Shown here one piece after another: positions 22,122 to 29,243 of a stretch of 41,436 nt of DNA. The stretch is from NCBI GenBank assembly GCA_007376405.1, contig VMGD01000010.1, positions 1 through 41,436 of the forward strand, in the 5' to 3' direction. The DNA is from Microgenomates group bacterium Gr01-1014_7. Its GTDB lineage: Bacteria; Patescibacteriota; Microgenomatia; Daviesbacterales; UBA10151. Below the pieces are notes generated by a model that was given only the letters and a program-made list of their open reading frames with translations, was not told the DNA's origin and searched no databases. The position numbers were made by a program, and so were the translations under genes. How positions within the stretch are numbered: position 1 is the stretch's first letter; each line of letters opens with the position of its first letter.

Positions 22122-23938
22122 GCAACGAGCAGATGAAGTATGCCATTGATTGCAGCCGTGTTTCTGACTCCCGCAATGCTGGAGATACTCACGAAAGACA
22201 AGAAGAACAGTCAAAACTTGTTAAACTTCGTGTTGAATCTCAATACAACTGTAAAATCGAAATTGTTAAGACTTTCGAAATAACAAAATCTGCAACTGTA
22301 GCTTTTGAAATTCAACCGTTATTAGAACCCCTTAAATTCTGTGAGGAATGGAATAAAAATAATCCAGACAAGAGAATTGAATTTGCTTTCTTTAGAAGCA
22401 TTGACAGGTTGACCAGGGGTGGGGCTGTAATTTATGGTCAACTAACTGCATTATTTGCAGAAATTGGAATAACAATTCTTGATGCCTGGGGTGTAATTGG
22501 AACTTCCAAAATAAATACCCTTGAGTATCTTGGAGTTGATTATAAGTGGTCAATCTATAACCCTTCATTCGTAAATCAATTAATTACTGCTGAAGGTGCA
22601 AAAGACTCAGTCAGAATTTCTTTAAGCAGTATGATAGGTGCAGAGATTAAATATGTGAGGATGGGGTATTCAGTCGGACCCTCACATGTGGGGTTAAGGA
22701 ATGAAAAAATAGACACTTCTAGCGGTAGGAGAGTTGTTGAAGTTCCAGACGAACATTCTAAACATTTTAACTGGTTTAAGATGATGTATGAGGATTCAGC
22801 AAGTAGAAATTATTCAAACGAAGAGATAACTACCAGATTAAACCAGGATGGCTTTTTAACACCCAAAACAAAAATCCATGATAAAACTGACCCAAACAAT
22901 ATAATTGGATTCAAGGGTGGTATTCCTCTTGATGTAGAGCAAATGCTTAGGTATAGAGAGAATCCAATTTATGCAGGAGTAAATGTTGAAAAATGGACTG
23001 ATGCAGCAAACCACAGAACCACAAAAAGAGAAGAATACAAAGCATTAAAATTATATTCCCCAGGCTTCCCAGGTCTGGTTAGTACAGAATTATGGAATGC
23101 AGCCAATAAAGGCAGATGGGAGATTATAGAAAACGGAGCTGAAGTTTTTGTGGTCCGTGATGAAGGATTTTCTCCCCATCCCAGAAGAGACGATATAGAA
23201 ACTGTTTTCCCCTGGAAGTTCTTTCTTGACCCAAACTGTAGACAACCCCTCAACGCATACGACACCACAAAAAAGAATGGTAAAAAGTATGGTGCTTATG
23301 GTTGTCATGGACCACATAGAGCAAAAAAGTTTGGAAAGCATTACTTCAGAGTTACTACTAAGGAGATGGACAAAACAGTCAAAAAGTTCATAAAAAACCT
23401 TAAGTTTAAGGATGAAGTAATTATGCACTGGAAAAAATATCTAATTGAGGAGTGGAATTCAATGCTACTTAAAGCAAAGAAAAAATCACAGTCTACTCAA
23501 GAGAAGGTAACAGAACTTGAACAGATAGAAATAATGTGGAGAGAGAAATTCAAGTGGGCAAGCACTCAAGAAGGTTTCAGAACCATTGAGGAAGAATTAA
23601 GTAAACTTGCCATTGAGAAAGCAAAGGCCTTGAATAATAGAGAAGAGAAAGAGTTAAAAGCATTAGACGTTCAAACTGCGGTTAATTTCTGCGGTTACTT
23701 TTTTGAGAATATGGAAGACCTTATCCTGGGACACTCAAACCCACTTAAGAGAGGTGCAATGTTGAAGGTTATTTTTAAAGAAATACCTACTTATACTGAA
23801 TTAAAAGAAGGACGGGCACAATTAGAAGACTGCGTGGAGTATATAGCCACGCATAAAGTTCGTAAATCTAACGTCTGTGACCCGACAGGGATTCGAACCC
23901 TGGACCAAGAGATTAAAAGTCTCCTGCTCTACCACTGA
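22118..23938 (+). CDS. Large serine recombinase (integrase)
   Basis: 606 residues. The N-terminal resolvase domain has AIDCSRVSDSR (catalytic Ser in RVS, residue ~16) and RSIDRLTRGG, the conserved Arg motif. It is followed by the Recombinase domain (NYSNEEITTRLNQDGFLTPK ... RENPIYAGV), a reduced zinc beta-ribbon (DPNCRQPL ... YGCHG), and a coiled coil (residues ~455-530). It catalyses integration and excision of the element. The final ~20 codons (CDPTGIRTLDQEIKS...) are antisense to tRNA-Lys, so the native C-terminus before integration was probably different. A strong promoter lies upstream. Confidence 0.92.
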   Translation: MSNEQMKYAIDCSRVSDSRNAGDTHERQEEQSKLVKLRVESQYNCKIEIVKTFEITKSATVAFEIQPLLEPLKFCEEWNKNNPDKRIEFAFFRSIDRLTRGGAVIYGQLTALFAEIGITILDAWGVIGTSKINTLEYLGVDYKWSIYNPSFVNQLITAEGAKDSVRISLSSMIGAEIKYVRMGYSVGPSHVGLRNEKIDTSSGRRVVEVPDEHSKHFNWFKMMYEDSASRNYSNEEITTRLNQDGFLTPKTKIHDKTDPNNIIGFKGGIPLDVEQMLRYRENPIYAGVNVEKWTDAANHRTTKREEYKALKLYSPGFPGLVSTELWNAANKGRWEIIENGAEVFVVRDEGFSPHPRRDDIETVFPWKFFLDPNCRQPLNAYDTTKKNGKKYGAYGCHGPHRAKKFGKHYFRVTTKEMDKTVKKFIKNLKFKDEVIMHWKKYLIEEWNSMLLKAKKKSQSTQEKVTELEQIEIMWREKFKWASTQEGFRTIEEELSKLAIEKAKALNNREEKELKALDVQTAVNFCGYFFENMEDLILGHSNPLKRGAMLKVIFKEIPTYTELKEGRAQLEDCVEYIATHKVRKSNVCDPTGIRTLDQEIKSLLLYH

Positions 23939-23949
23939 GCTATCGGGCC
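23878..23949 (-). tRNA. tRNA-Lys (anticodon UUU), right attachment site
   Basis: 72 nt on the minus strand. Acceptor GGCCCGA pairs with TCGGGTC, discriminator A. D-arm GCTCAGTGGTAGAGC, anticodon loop CTTTTAA, T-arm CAGGGTTCGAATCCCTG. No CCA is encoded. The recombinase gene runs into its 3' half, so the integration crossover is probably in this tRNA. No second copy of the 3' half was found near the left side of the element. Confidence 0.93.
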
Positions 23950-23957
23950 ACCCCAGT

Positions 23958-23986
23958 ATTATACGATTTTATGGTAAACTTTTCAC
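23958..23986 (-). promoter_or_regulatory. tRNA-Lys promoter
   Basis: GTGAAA, 17-nt spacer, TATAAT on the minus strand, 8 nt before the tRNA. It overlaps the plus-strand TAAACT box of the transporter gene at 23993. Confidence 0.6.
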
Positions 23987-23992
23987 CATATT

Positions 23993-24625
23993 ATGCCTTC
24001 TGTATTTTTTACTTTAATATTGGGTTTTATTCTGGGGATTAAACATGCTTTTGAGCCGGATCATCTGATTGCCGTATCAACTATTGTGGTTGATCAAAAA
24101 AATCCCCTAAAAGCTGCCTTAGTTGGCACTTTCTGGGGCCTGGGTCACACCACCACTCTTTTTATTACCGGAGTTTTAGTTTTGCTGCTTAAACTGTCAA
24201 TTCCGGAAAGAGTTAGCTTAACCTTTGAATTTTTCGCAGGAGTGATGCTTATTATTTTAGGGGCAAGGGCAATCCAAAGAGGAAGGGTTATCCTGAATTT
24301 TCATCAGGAAAAACCTACTCACCGAAAACATCATGTTTCCTTTTTTATCGGCACTGTCCACGGCCTGGCCGGAACCGGAGCAGTAATGCTTTTGGTTTTA
24401 TCCACCATTCCTTCACTCATGCAAGGCTTGTACTACATTTTACTTTTTGGGCTTGGGTCCACTTTGGGAATGACAGCCATGAGTTTTCTTTTGGGGCTAC
24501 CTTTTCATTTTGCAGGTAAATTCCCTAAAACAGAAAGCTATCTTCGCCTCCTTGCCGGAATTTTAAGCATCATCTTTGGAATATTTATTATCTATAAAAT
24601 TACAAAAGTATTATCTGCGCTTTGA
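23993..24625 (+). CDS. UreH/NiCoT-like membrane transporter
   Basis: 210 residues, six hydrophobic segments. Signature near the start: GFILGIKHAFEPDHLIAVST, the HxxxxDH metal-binding motif of nickel/cobalt transporters and UreH-like proteins. A second half repeats GTVHGLAGTGAVMLL. The likely substrate is a divalent metal; the UreH-type subfamily is the best fit because of its short length. Its promoter overlaps that of the divergent tRNA-Lys. Confidence 0.8.
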   Translation: MPSVFFTLILGFILGIKHAFEPDHLIAVSTIVVDQKNPLKAALVGTFWGLGHTTTLFITGVLVLLLKLSIPERVSLTFEFFAGVMLIILGARAIQRGRVILNFHQEKPTHRKHHVSFFIGTVHGLAGTGAVMLLVLSTIPSLMQGLYYILLFGLGSTLGMTAMSFLLGLPFHFAGKFPKTESYLRLLAGILSIIFGIFIIYKITKVLSAL

Positions 24626-24724
24626 GAGTTTGGTGCGCGTGTGTATTGAAAGAAGAATGGCAAAAGTTAAGGCAACTATTGCCATTACGGTAATCCAGCT
24701 GTTAAATATATCTGCAAAATTCAT
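24611..24724 (-). CDS. Small membrane protein, 37 aa
   Basis: MNFADIFNSWITVMAIVALTFAIL then a basic tail (HTRTKLSKRR). One transmembrane helix. Its ATG overlaps the stop of the upstream small gene (ATGA), and its 3' end overlaps the convergent transporter by 15 nt. The coupling makes it likely real. No family. Confidence 0.5.
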   Translation of the reverse strand: MNFADIFNSWITVMAIVALTFAILLSIHTRTKLSKRR

Positions 24725-24924
24725 AAATTCTCCTTAACACTTTCAATCTTAAGCGACAGATACAAAAATGTCAACCCAACCAGAATACCCATTAGAAAAG
24801 AAATTAGATTTACGAAACTGGAAATCGCCGGAGCTGCAACTGAAGCTAGAACTAAACCCTTAGCCATATCCGCACAAAAATCGGACAACCTATTTAGTTG
24901 ATTGTTAGTAAAGTGAAAATCCAT
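24721..24924 (-). CDS. Small membrane protein, 67 aa
   Basis: MDFHFTNNQLNRLSDFCADMAKGLVLASVAAPAISSFVNLISFLMGILVGLTFLYLSLKIESVKENL. Two hydrophobic helices at about residues 22-36 and 39-58. Followed by the 37-aa gene with a 4-nt overlap, suggesting a two-component small membrane complex. Size and layout resemble holin-like or DUF small proteins, but no family is identified. Confidence 0.6.
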   Translation of the reverse strand: MDFHFTNNQLNRLSDFCADMAKGLVLASVAAPAISSFVNLISFLMGILVGLTFLYLSLKIESVKENL

Positions 24925-24968
24925 TGAGATAATTATATATTATTGTTGAATAATATATACTCAAGGTT

Positions 24969-25655
24969 ATGAAAATTGTTTTATTTGATATAGACGATAC
25001 CCTTTTGGTTTGCGGCAATGAAACAAATGTTAATGCCTCCCGTAAAATGTTTAAGCAGGTTTTTGAAATAGATGCAGACGAAGACATGATAGATAATAAG
25101 GGCAAAACCGATAAACAAATTATTGGGGAAGTTGTTGCGCTGGTAAAAGGATGCAGCAGTATTGACGAAGTAAAAATTCCTTCTGAAGCATTTCAAGTGT
25201 GGGCAGAAACGCTGGAAGATTTGCTAAATTTACATCCGGCCAGGATTTTACCCGGTATCACAGAACTGCTGGATGCATTATCAAAAAAAGCAAACGTTTT
25301 ATTGGGCCTACTCACAGGTAATTCCCCGTCTAGAGCTAAAATAAAATTGGAAAATACAAAATTAGAAAAATATTTTAAAGACAAAAGCGGTTTGATAGGG
25401 GCATTTGGAGATATTACTAATATAAGAGCTGATTTAATAAGAATTACTAAAGAAAAATACAGAGGGTATACCCATATAATTATTGATGATTCTTTAATCG
25501 GGGCCAAAATGGCCAAAGACAGTAATGTGGAGTCTATTCTGGTAGCAACAGGCAATGCTTCCGCAGAAGAACTTAAAGAATATTCAGATTATGTTTTTCC
25601 GGATTTTGGGGAGGGTAGGTGGAGAGAGGCAGTGGAAGTTATAGAAAATATTTAA
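24969..25655 (+). CDS. HAD-superfamily phosphatase (Gph-like)
   Basis: 228 residues. HAD motif I is FDIDDTLL (residues 6-13); motif II is LLGLLTGNS; motif III/IV contains a Lys region and HIIIDDSLIGAKMAKDSNVESILVATG. A helical cap lies between I and II. Typical activities are dephosphorylation of phosphoglycolate or nucleotides; the substrate cannot be told. A TATACT box 7 nt before ATG suggests leaderless expression. Confidence 0.85.
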   Translation: MKIVLFDIDDTLLVCGNETNVNASRKMFKQVFEIDADEDMIDNKGKTDKQIIGEVVALVKGCSSIDEVKIPSEAFQVWAETLEDLLNLHPARILPGITELLDALSKKANVLLGLLTGNSPSRAKIKLENTKLEKYFKDKSGLIGAFGDITNIRADLIRITKEKYRGYTHIIIDDSLIGAKMAKDSNVESILVATGNASAEELKEYSDYVFPDFGEGRWREAVEVIENI

Positions 25656-25675
25656 TCAATTTCTGTGTTTTACGC

Positions 25676-25694
25676 TTACACCTCTCAGGTGTAA
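25676..25694. repeat. Intergenic palindrome, 3-nt loop
   Basis: TTACACCT-ctc-AGGTGTAA, perfect 8-bp arms, located just after the HAD gene. Member of the chromosomal intergenic hairpin set. Confidence 0.55.
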
Positions 25695-25747
25695 ACCTAG
25701 AAAATTATATAATCCTTTTTGTGCTATGATTTTAAGCGTTAGTATTT

Positions 25748-26221
25748 ATGAAAATGATTGGACTCTTACTTTTAACGCTAGGGTTTATTTTTATAGCAAC
25801 TATTTTATTTATTGGAACATATAGAACCTGGAAAACCCAAACCAGTCCTAATCAAGCTCTCTTTATATCTGGTAGCGCTCCTATGGCGCTTCCTAATGGC
25901 TTTTATTCAGGAAAAGTGACTGGGTTAAAAACAAACTGGCAGGGTAAAAAGTTCAATTCCAAAAGCAAAACCGGAATAAACATTTTTAAAAAAGAAGGTA
26001 AACAAATTGAGCTTTACCCCTTTAAAATTTATATGGCAGCGGGGTTGCAGGATAATATAGAAGTTTTAAGGATTGACTATAATCTCCCGGAAAATCCGCT
26101 CTGGGTTAGATTTGTGAAAGATGAAATCGTAGAAACCGGGGAGGATAAATTTTTAGGCAAAATTCACCTTACTGTAATTCCCGGTCTCCCTGTTTCTGTA
26201 GGCTACTTTAGCTTATTCTGA
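25748..26221 (+). CDS. Membrane-anchored hypothetical protein, 157 aa
   Basis: N-terminal signal anchor (MIGLLLLTLGFIFIATILFIGT), then a soluble beta-rich domain beginning SPNQALFISGSAPMALPNGFYSGKVTGL and ending VIPGLPVSVGYFSLF. The N-in, C-out orientation is likely. No family recognised. Alone between two short intergenic regions; a TATGAT -10 box lies 17 nt upstream of the ATG. Confidence 0.6.
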   Translation: MKMIGLLLLTLGFIFIATILFIGTYRTWKTQTSPNQALFISGSAPMALPNGFYSGKVTGLKTNWQGKKFNSKSKTGINIFKKEGKQIELYPFKIYMAAGLQDNIEVLRIDYNLPENPLWVRFVKDEIVETGEDKFLGKIHLTVIPGLPVSVGYFSLF

Positions 26222-26240
26222 CAGGCTAAACTGGTACTTG

Positions 26241-26314
26241 TACCGCGTACGGGAGTCGAACCCGTGATTTCCGGGATGAAAGCCCGATGTCCTAGGCCAC
26301 TAGACGAACGCGGC
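26241..26314 (-). tRNA. tRNA-Glu (anticodon UUC)
   Basis: 74 nt on the minus strand. Acceptor GCCGCGT pairs with ACGCGGT, discriminator A. Anticodon stem CGGGC-TTTCAT-CCCG with UUC; T-arm ACGGGTTCGACTCCCGT. No CCA is encoded. Confidence 0.93.
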
Positions 26315-26324
26315 AAACTCTAAA

Positions 26325-26353
26325 ATTATACTTGAATTAGGAATACTTCTCAA
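26325..26353 (-). promoter_or_regulatory. tRNA-Glu promoter
   Basis: TTGAGA, 17-nt spacer, TATAAT on the minus strand, about 10 nt from the tRNA 5' end. Confidence 0.65.
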
Positions 26354-26359
26354 GAAGAA

Positions 26360-26920
26360 TTACTCTGTTTTTCCTGTAAGGAGGGCATCAATAATATCGT
26401 GCGGCAAAGTTGCCGCATTAAGTAATGCTTTTCTAACCAAAGACCCTGCTTCACTGCTTATTTCATCTGCTGCTTTTAATATTCCCATAACCGCACCCTT
26501 TGCCAGGGTACCCGTATCTTCTCCAACGTCTCCCGCTGCTTCAATAGCTCCTGTTACTGCAGATACTGCTGCCTCCCCTACATCCCCGCCTACCTCTGAA
26601 ACTGTTTTAACCACTGTTGATGCAGCCTCACCTGCTGCTTCAGTTGTATCAACCCCCACCTCTTTTGCGCCGTCAACAACTCCTCTTACCAAACCTACCA
26701 CTCCATCTGTTACAGATACTCCCGCTGTTGAGATAGCCTCCACCCCTCCAGTAATAACATCCGTTATTGCTTGAGTACCGCTTTCAGTAACAGTTCCTAC
26801 GCCCTGAACCGCTTTCACCACATTATCTTTAGCCACATTTTGTGCTGTAGAAACAACACCTCCTGCTCCGGAAATAAGTGAGGTAAGTGTATTCTTAACA
26901 CTATTTGTTAAATCAGACAT
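26360..26920 (-). CDS. Repetitive amphipathic-helix protein, 186 aa
   Basis: Low-complexity repeats of about 11 residues rich in Val, Gly, Ala, Thr and Asp (e.g. VVKTVSEVGGDVGEAAVSAVTGAIEAAGDV), comparable to LEA- or perilipin-like 11-mer amphipathic helices that lie on membranes or lipid. No signal peptide or true transmembrane segment. The C-terminus (LLNAATLPHDIIDALLTG) is a distinct helix. Function unknown; membrane surface or stress protection is a guess from the repeat type. Confidence 0.65.
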   Translation of the reverse strand: MSDLTNSVKNTLTSLISGAGGVVSTAQNVAKDNVVKAVQGVGTVTESGTQAITDVITGGVEAISTAGVSVTDGVVGLVRGVVDGAKEVGVDTTEAAGEAASTVVKTVSEVGGDVGEAAVSAVTGAIEAAGDVGEDTGTLAKGAVMGILKAADEISSEAGSLVRKALLNAATLPHDIIDALLTGKTE

Positions 26921-26978
26921 AACTACAGCTTAAAACAAAACATTGAAATTTGTCAAGTACTCCAATATACTAAACTGA

Positions 26979-27866
26979 ATGGATAAGACAGGAAGCGCTC
27001 TTTTAGTCCCAATCAATTTAGGGATCATTGGTTATGGTTTTGTGGGGCAGGCTGTTGCCAATGGGTTTAATGTGGCATCGGCCGGCAAAGATACTATCCG
27101 CTATTATGACAAATTTAAAGATACTGCCCCCCTTGAAGAGGTAATTAAAAAATCCGAATTTATTTTCATCTGTCTTCCCACTCCAATGAAGGAGGACGAG
27201 GAAGGAATTGACCTCTCAATAATAAATGACAGTATGAAAGAGGTCACCAAGTTTACTAACGGTACAGATAAAATTATAGTTATTAAATCAACAGTTATTC
27301 CGGGTACCACTACCAGTCTGGAAAAAGAGTATCCAAAATCTCAGTTTGCTTTTAACCCGGAATTTTTAACAGAGGCCAATTTTCTGGAAGACTTTTTAAA
27401 TGCTGACAGGACCGTGATTGGAGCCAACAATGATTTAGTTTCCAGAAGAGTGGCAGTAATCTATAGGCAAAGATTTCCTAAAACTACTATCTATCAGACA
27501 GACCCGACCACTGCCGAGACAGTAAAATATTTTTCCAATGCCTTTTTATCTCTTAAGGTCACCTTTGCCAATTTTTTCTATGACTACTGCCAGAAAATAG
27601 GCATTAAATATGAGGAGGTTAAAAAAATGGCAGCCAAAGACCCCCGCATTAGGGATGCGCATTTGGAAGTTACCACCATGAGGGGCTTTGGGGGGAAATG
27701 TTTCCCTAAGGATTTAGTAGCTTTGATAGGGGAGTTTAAAAAAGCAGGAGTTGATGTGTCTTTACTGGAAACTATGTGGAAATACAACAAAAAAATCCGC
27801 AAAATTCATGACTGGGACGAAATCCCCTTTGCAGTCGGCTCAAACCCCAAAGGAAAAATAATTTAG
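26979..27866 (+). CDS. UDP-glucose/GDP-mannose dehydrogenase family protein, short form
   Basis: 295 residues. N-terminal Rossmann domain (LGIIGYGFVGQAVANGF), VIKSTVIPGTT, FNPEFLTEANFLEDFLNADRTVIGA, the central-domain Lys (KYFSNAFLSLKVTFANFFYD), and the catalytic Cys loop GGKCFPKDLVAL. It oxidises a nucleotide sugar to a uronic acid for surface polysaccharides. The C-terminal UDP-binding domain of the ~430-residue enzymes is missing, so it is a short family member or truncated. Promoter TTGAAA-N17-TATACT ends 7 nt before ATG. Confidence 0.85.
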   Translation: MDKTGSALLVPINLGIIGYGFVGQAVANGFNVASAGKDTIRYYDKFKDTAPLEEVIKKSEFIFICLPTPMKEDEEGIDLSIINDSMKEVTKFTNGTDKIIVIKSTVIPGTTTSLEKEYPKSQFAFNPEFLTEANFLEDFLNADRTVIGANNDLVSRRVAVIYRQRFPKTTIYQTDPTTAETVKYFSNAFLSLKVTFANFFYDYCQKIGIKYEEVKKMAAKDPRIRDAHLEVTTMRGFGGKCFPKDLVALIGEFKKAGVDVSLLETMWKYNKKIRKIHDWDEIPFAVGSNPKGKII

Positions 27867-27869
27867 TCG

Positions 27870-28340
27870 ATGAGCTTACTTGAAAGAAAATTTACAGCAT
27901 ATTCAGGAACGGTATTGGAAAATTTTAGAGACTGTGTTGAGATTGAGGGCGGCCAGATTTTTTATGGAAAAATTGATGACAGGTTTGAATTTACTCGGGG
28001 AGTTTACTACACACCAAAAATGGCTGTTGCCTGTTACTGGGCTTTACATCAAATATCGGAAATAAGAATAAGAAGGTGGAGAGAAGATTCTTCGATCTAT
28101 TTAAGTTCCGTACCTGTCCCGATACCAGTAATTTTATGTGGTGAATTAAGTATCTGGAGAAGATTTCCTGTTGTCGATCCGGGATATATAGACCGTTTTC
28201 CGGTTAATTCTATGTTTGTATTAAGAGATGATATAGATTTGTCAAAAACCCTTTTATCGCCATTAGACCCTAATGTAACTAACTTTTTTCAGCCTGCTGA
28301 TCCAAAACTTTACTTACAAGAACTTTCTCAAGCCAAATGA
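27870..28340 (+). CDS. Hypothetical protein, 156 aa
   Basis: Starts 3 nt after the dehydrogenase, so it is in the same operon. Mixed alpha/beta composition; MSLLERKFTAYSGTVLENFRDCVEIEGGQIFYGK ... PKMAVACYWALHQISEIRIRRWRED ... FPVNSMFVLRDDIDLSKTL. No membrane segment, no family. The pairing with the dehydrogenase hints at sugar or envelope metabolism. Confidence 0.55.
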   Translation: MSLLERKFTAYSGTVLENFRDCVEIEGGQIFYGKIDDRFEFTRGVYYTPKMAVACYWALHQISEIRIRRWREDSSIYLSSVPVPIPVILCGELSIWRRFPVVDPGYIDRFPVNSMFVLRDDIDLSKTLLSPLDPNVTNFFQPADPKLYLQELSQAK

Positions 28341-28363
28341 TTTTCTGTGGATTCTGGTAGCCT

Positions 28364-28380
28364 GTAACCTCGAAGGTTGC
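28364..28380. repeat. Intergenic palindrome, 3-nt loop
   Basis: GTAACCT-cga-AGGTTGC, 7-bp arms with one wobble. Member of the chromosomal intergenic hairpin set. Confidence 0.45.
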
Positions 28381-28447
28381 AACGTAAATATTTTTGATAT
28401 AGTTAATCTCTCTTGTATTTTAACAGTTATTTTCTTAGTATAGAAAC

Positions 28448-28768
28448 ATGAGTGATGAAGATGTAAAGAAGCTTTCCCAATTAATAGAAAAAGTAATTAC
28501 TCCTGTTAAGGAGATTGTTGAGATAATTAAGCATAAGGTAGAAAGAGTTGAGTTTTTACAGATTGGTTATAATAATGACATCAGAACAGTACGTGAACTC
28601 CAGTCGGTAATGAATAAAAAACTTGATAAGCTTGATGAATTAGAAGAAAGCCTGCAGGCAAATACTGCATCAGTTGTACAAATTGAAGCCATTTTAACAG
28701 GGTATGGTGACATGTACAAAATTAATAAGAGCGACGCTTTGAAACATGAAAAAAAATATCCAAGTTAG
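28448..28768 (+). CDS. Coiled-coil hypothetical protein, 106 aa
   Basis: MSDEDVKKLSQLIEKVITPVKEIVEIIKHKVERVEFLQIGYNNDIRTVRELQSVMNKKLDKLDELEESLQANTASVVQIEAIL. Heptad-rich helix through most of its length, resembling the small coiled-coil genes common in CPR genomes such as the one at 32874. No catalytic motif. Function unknown. Confidence 0.55.
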   Translation: MSDEDVKKLSQLIEKVITPVKEIVEIIKHKVERVEFLQIGYNNDIRTVRELQSVMNKKLDKLDELEESLQANTASVVQIEAILTGYGDMYKINKSDALKHEKKYPS

Positions 28769-28834
28769 AGCGTAAACTTGAAATTATCCCCCCACCGGAA
28801 TTAATGGTTGAATAGAAATTTATAAAGTACAATT

Positions 28835-28861
28835 AAAAACTTAAAAGTTTTAAATTTTAAG
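28835..28861 (-). terminator. AT-rich terminator after rplS
   Basis: On the minus strand CTTAAAA, 8-nt loop, TTTTAAG, then UUUUU. It follows the rplS stop by about 35 nt. A period-7 run of G(C/A)GTTTT-type units (28866-28893) lies between. Confidence 0.6.
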
Positions 28862-28895
28862 TTGCAGTTTTGCGTTTTGAGTTTTGATTTTTGAA

Positions 28896-29210
28896 TTACA
28901 CTCTAACTGCTTCTCTACCACTTAAATCCCGCAGATAATAAAGCTTTGATCTTCTAACTCCGGAATTCTTTTTTTTAACCTCAATTTTATCAATACTTTT
29001 AGCATCAAGCGGCCAGGTCCGCTCCACCCCTATTCCTCCAGCACCAATCTTTCTTACAGTGAAGGTTTTGTTTTCTCCCCTGCCCCGCAAAGATATTAAA
29101 ATCCCCTCAAAAACCTGAATTCTAGTTTTTTCTCCTTCCACCACTTTGGAATGAACTCTTATTGTGTCCCCAATATGAATATCCGTCTCACCATATTTTC
29201 CCGAAATCAT
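28896..29210 (-). CDS. rplS: Ribosomal protein bL19
   Basis: 104 residues. Family signature: [91 protein letters not shown]. bL19 sits at the 30S-50S interface. Slightly short at the N-terminus, as is usual in CPR. It is 33 nt downstream of dnaE on the same strand. Confidence 0.96.
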   Translation of the reverse strand: MISGKYGETDIHIGDTIRVHSKVVEGEKTRIQVFEGILISLRGRGENKTFTVRKIGAGGIGVERTWPLDAKSIDKIEVKKKNSGVRRSKLYYLRDLSGREAVRV

Positions 29211-29243
29211 GAAAGGAAGTGTAACATAAACAAGCTAAAATAA

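Noticed and set aside
7570-23870. Inverted 10-nt match AGTTCGTAAA near both ends of the element as attachment sites
   Set aside because: The copies are inverted, not direct, and short enough to be chance.
23878-23938. CDPTGIRTLD-type C-terminal motif of the recombinase as a conserved protein domain
   Set aside because: It is the antisense reading of the tRNA T-arm and anticodon arm, a common artefact at tRNA attachment sites.
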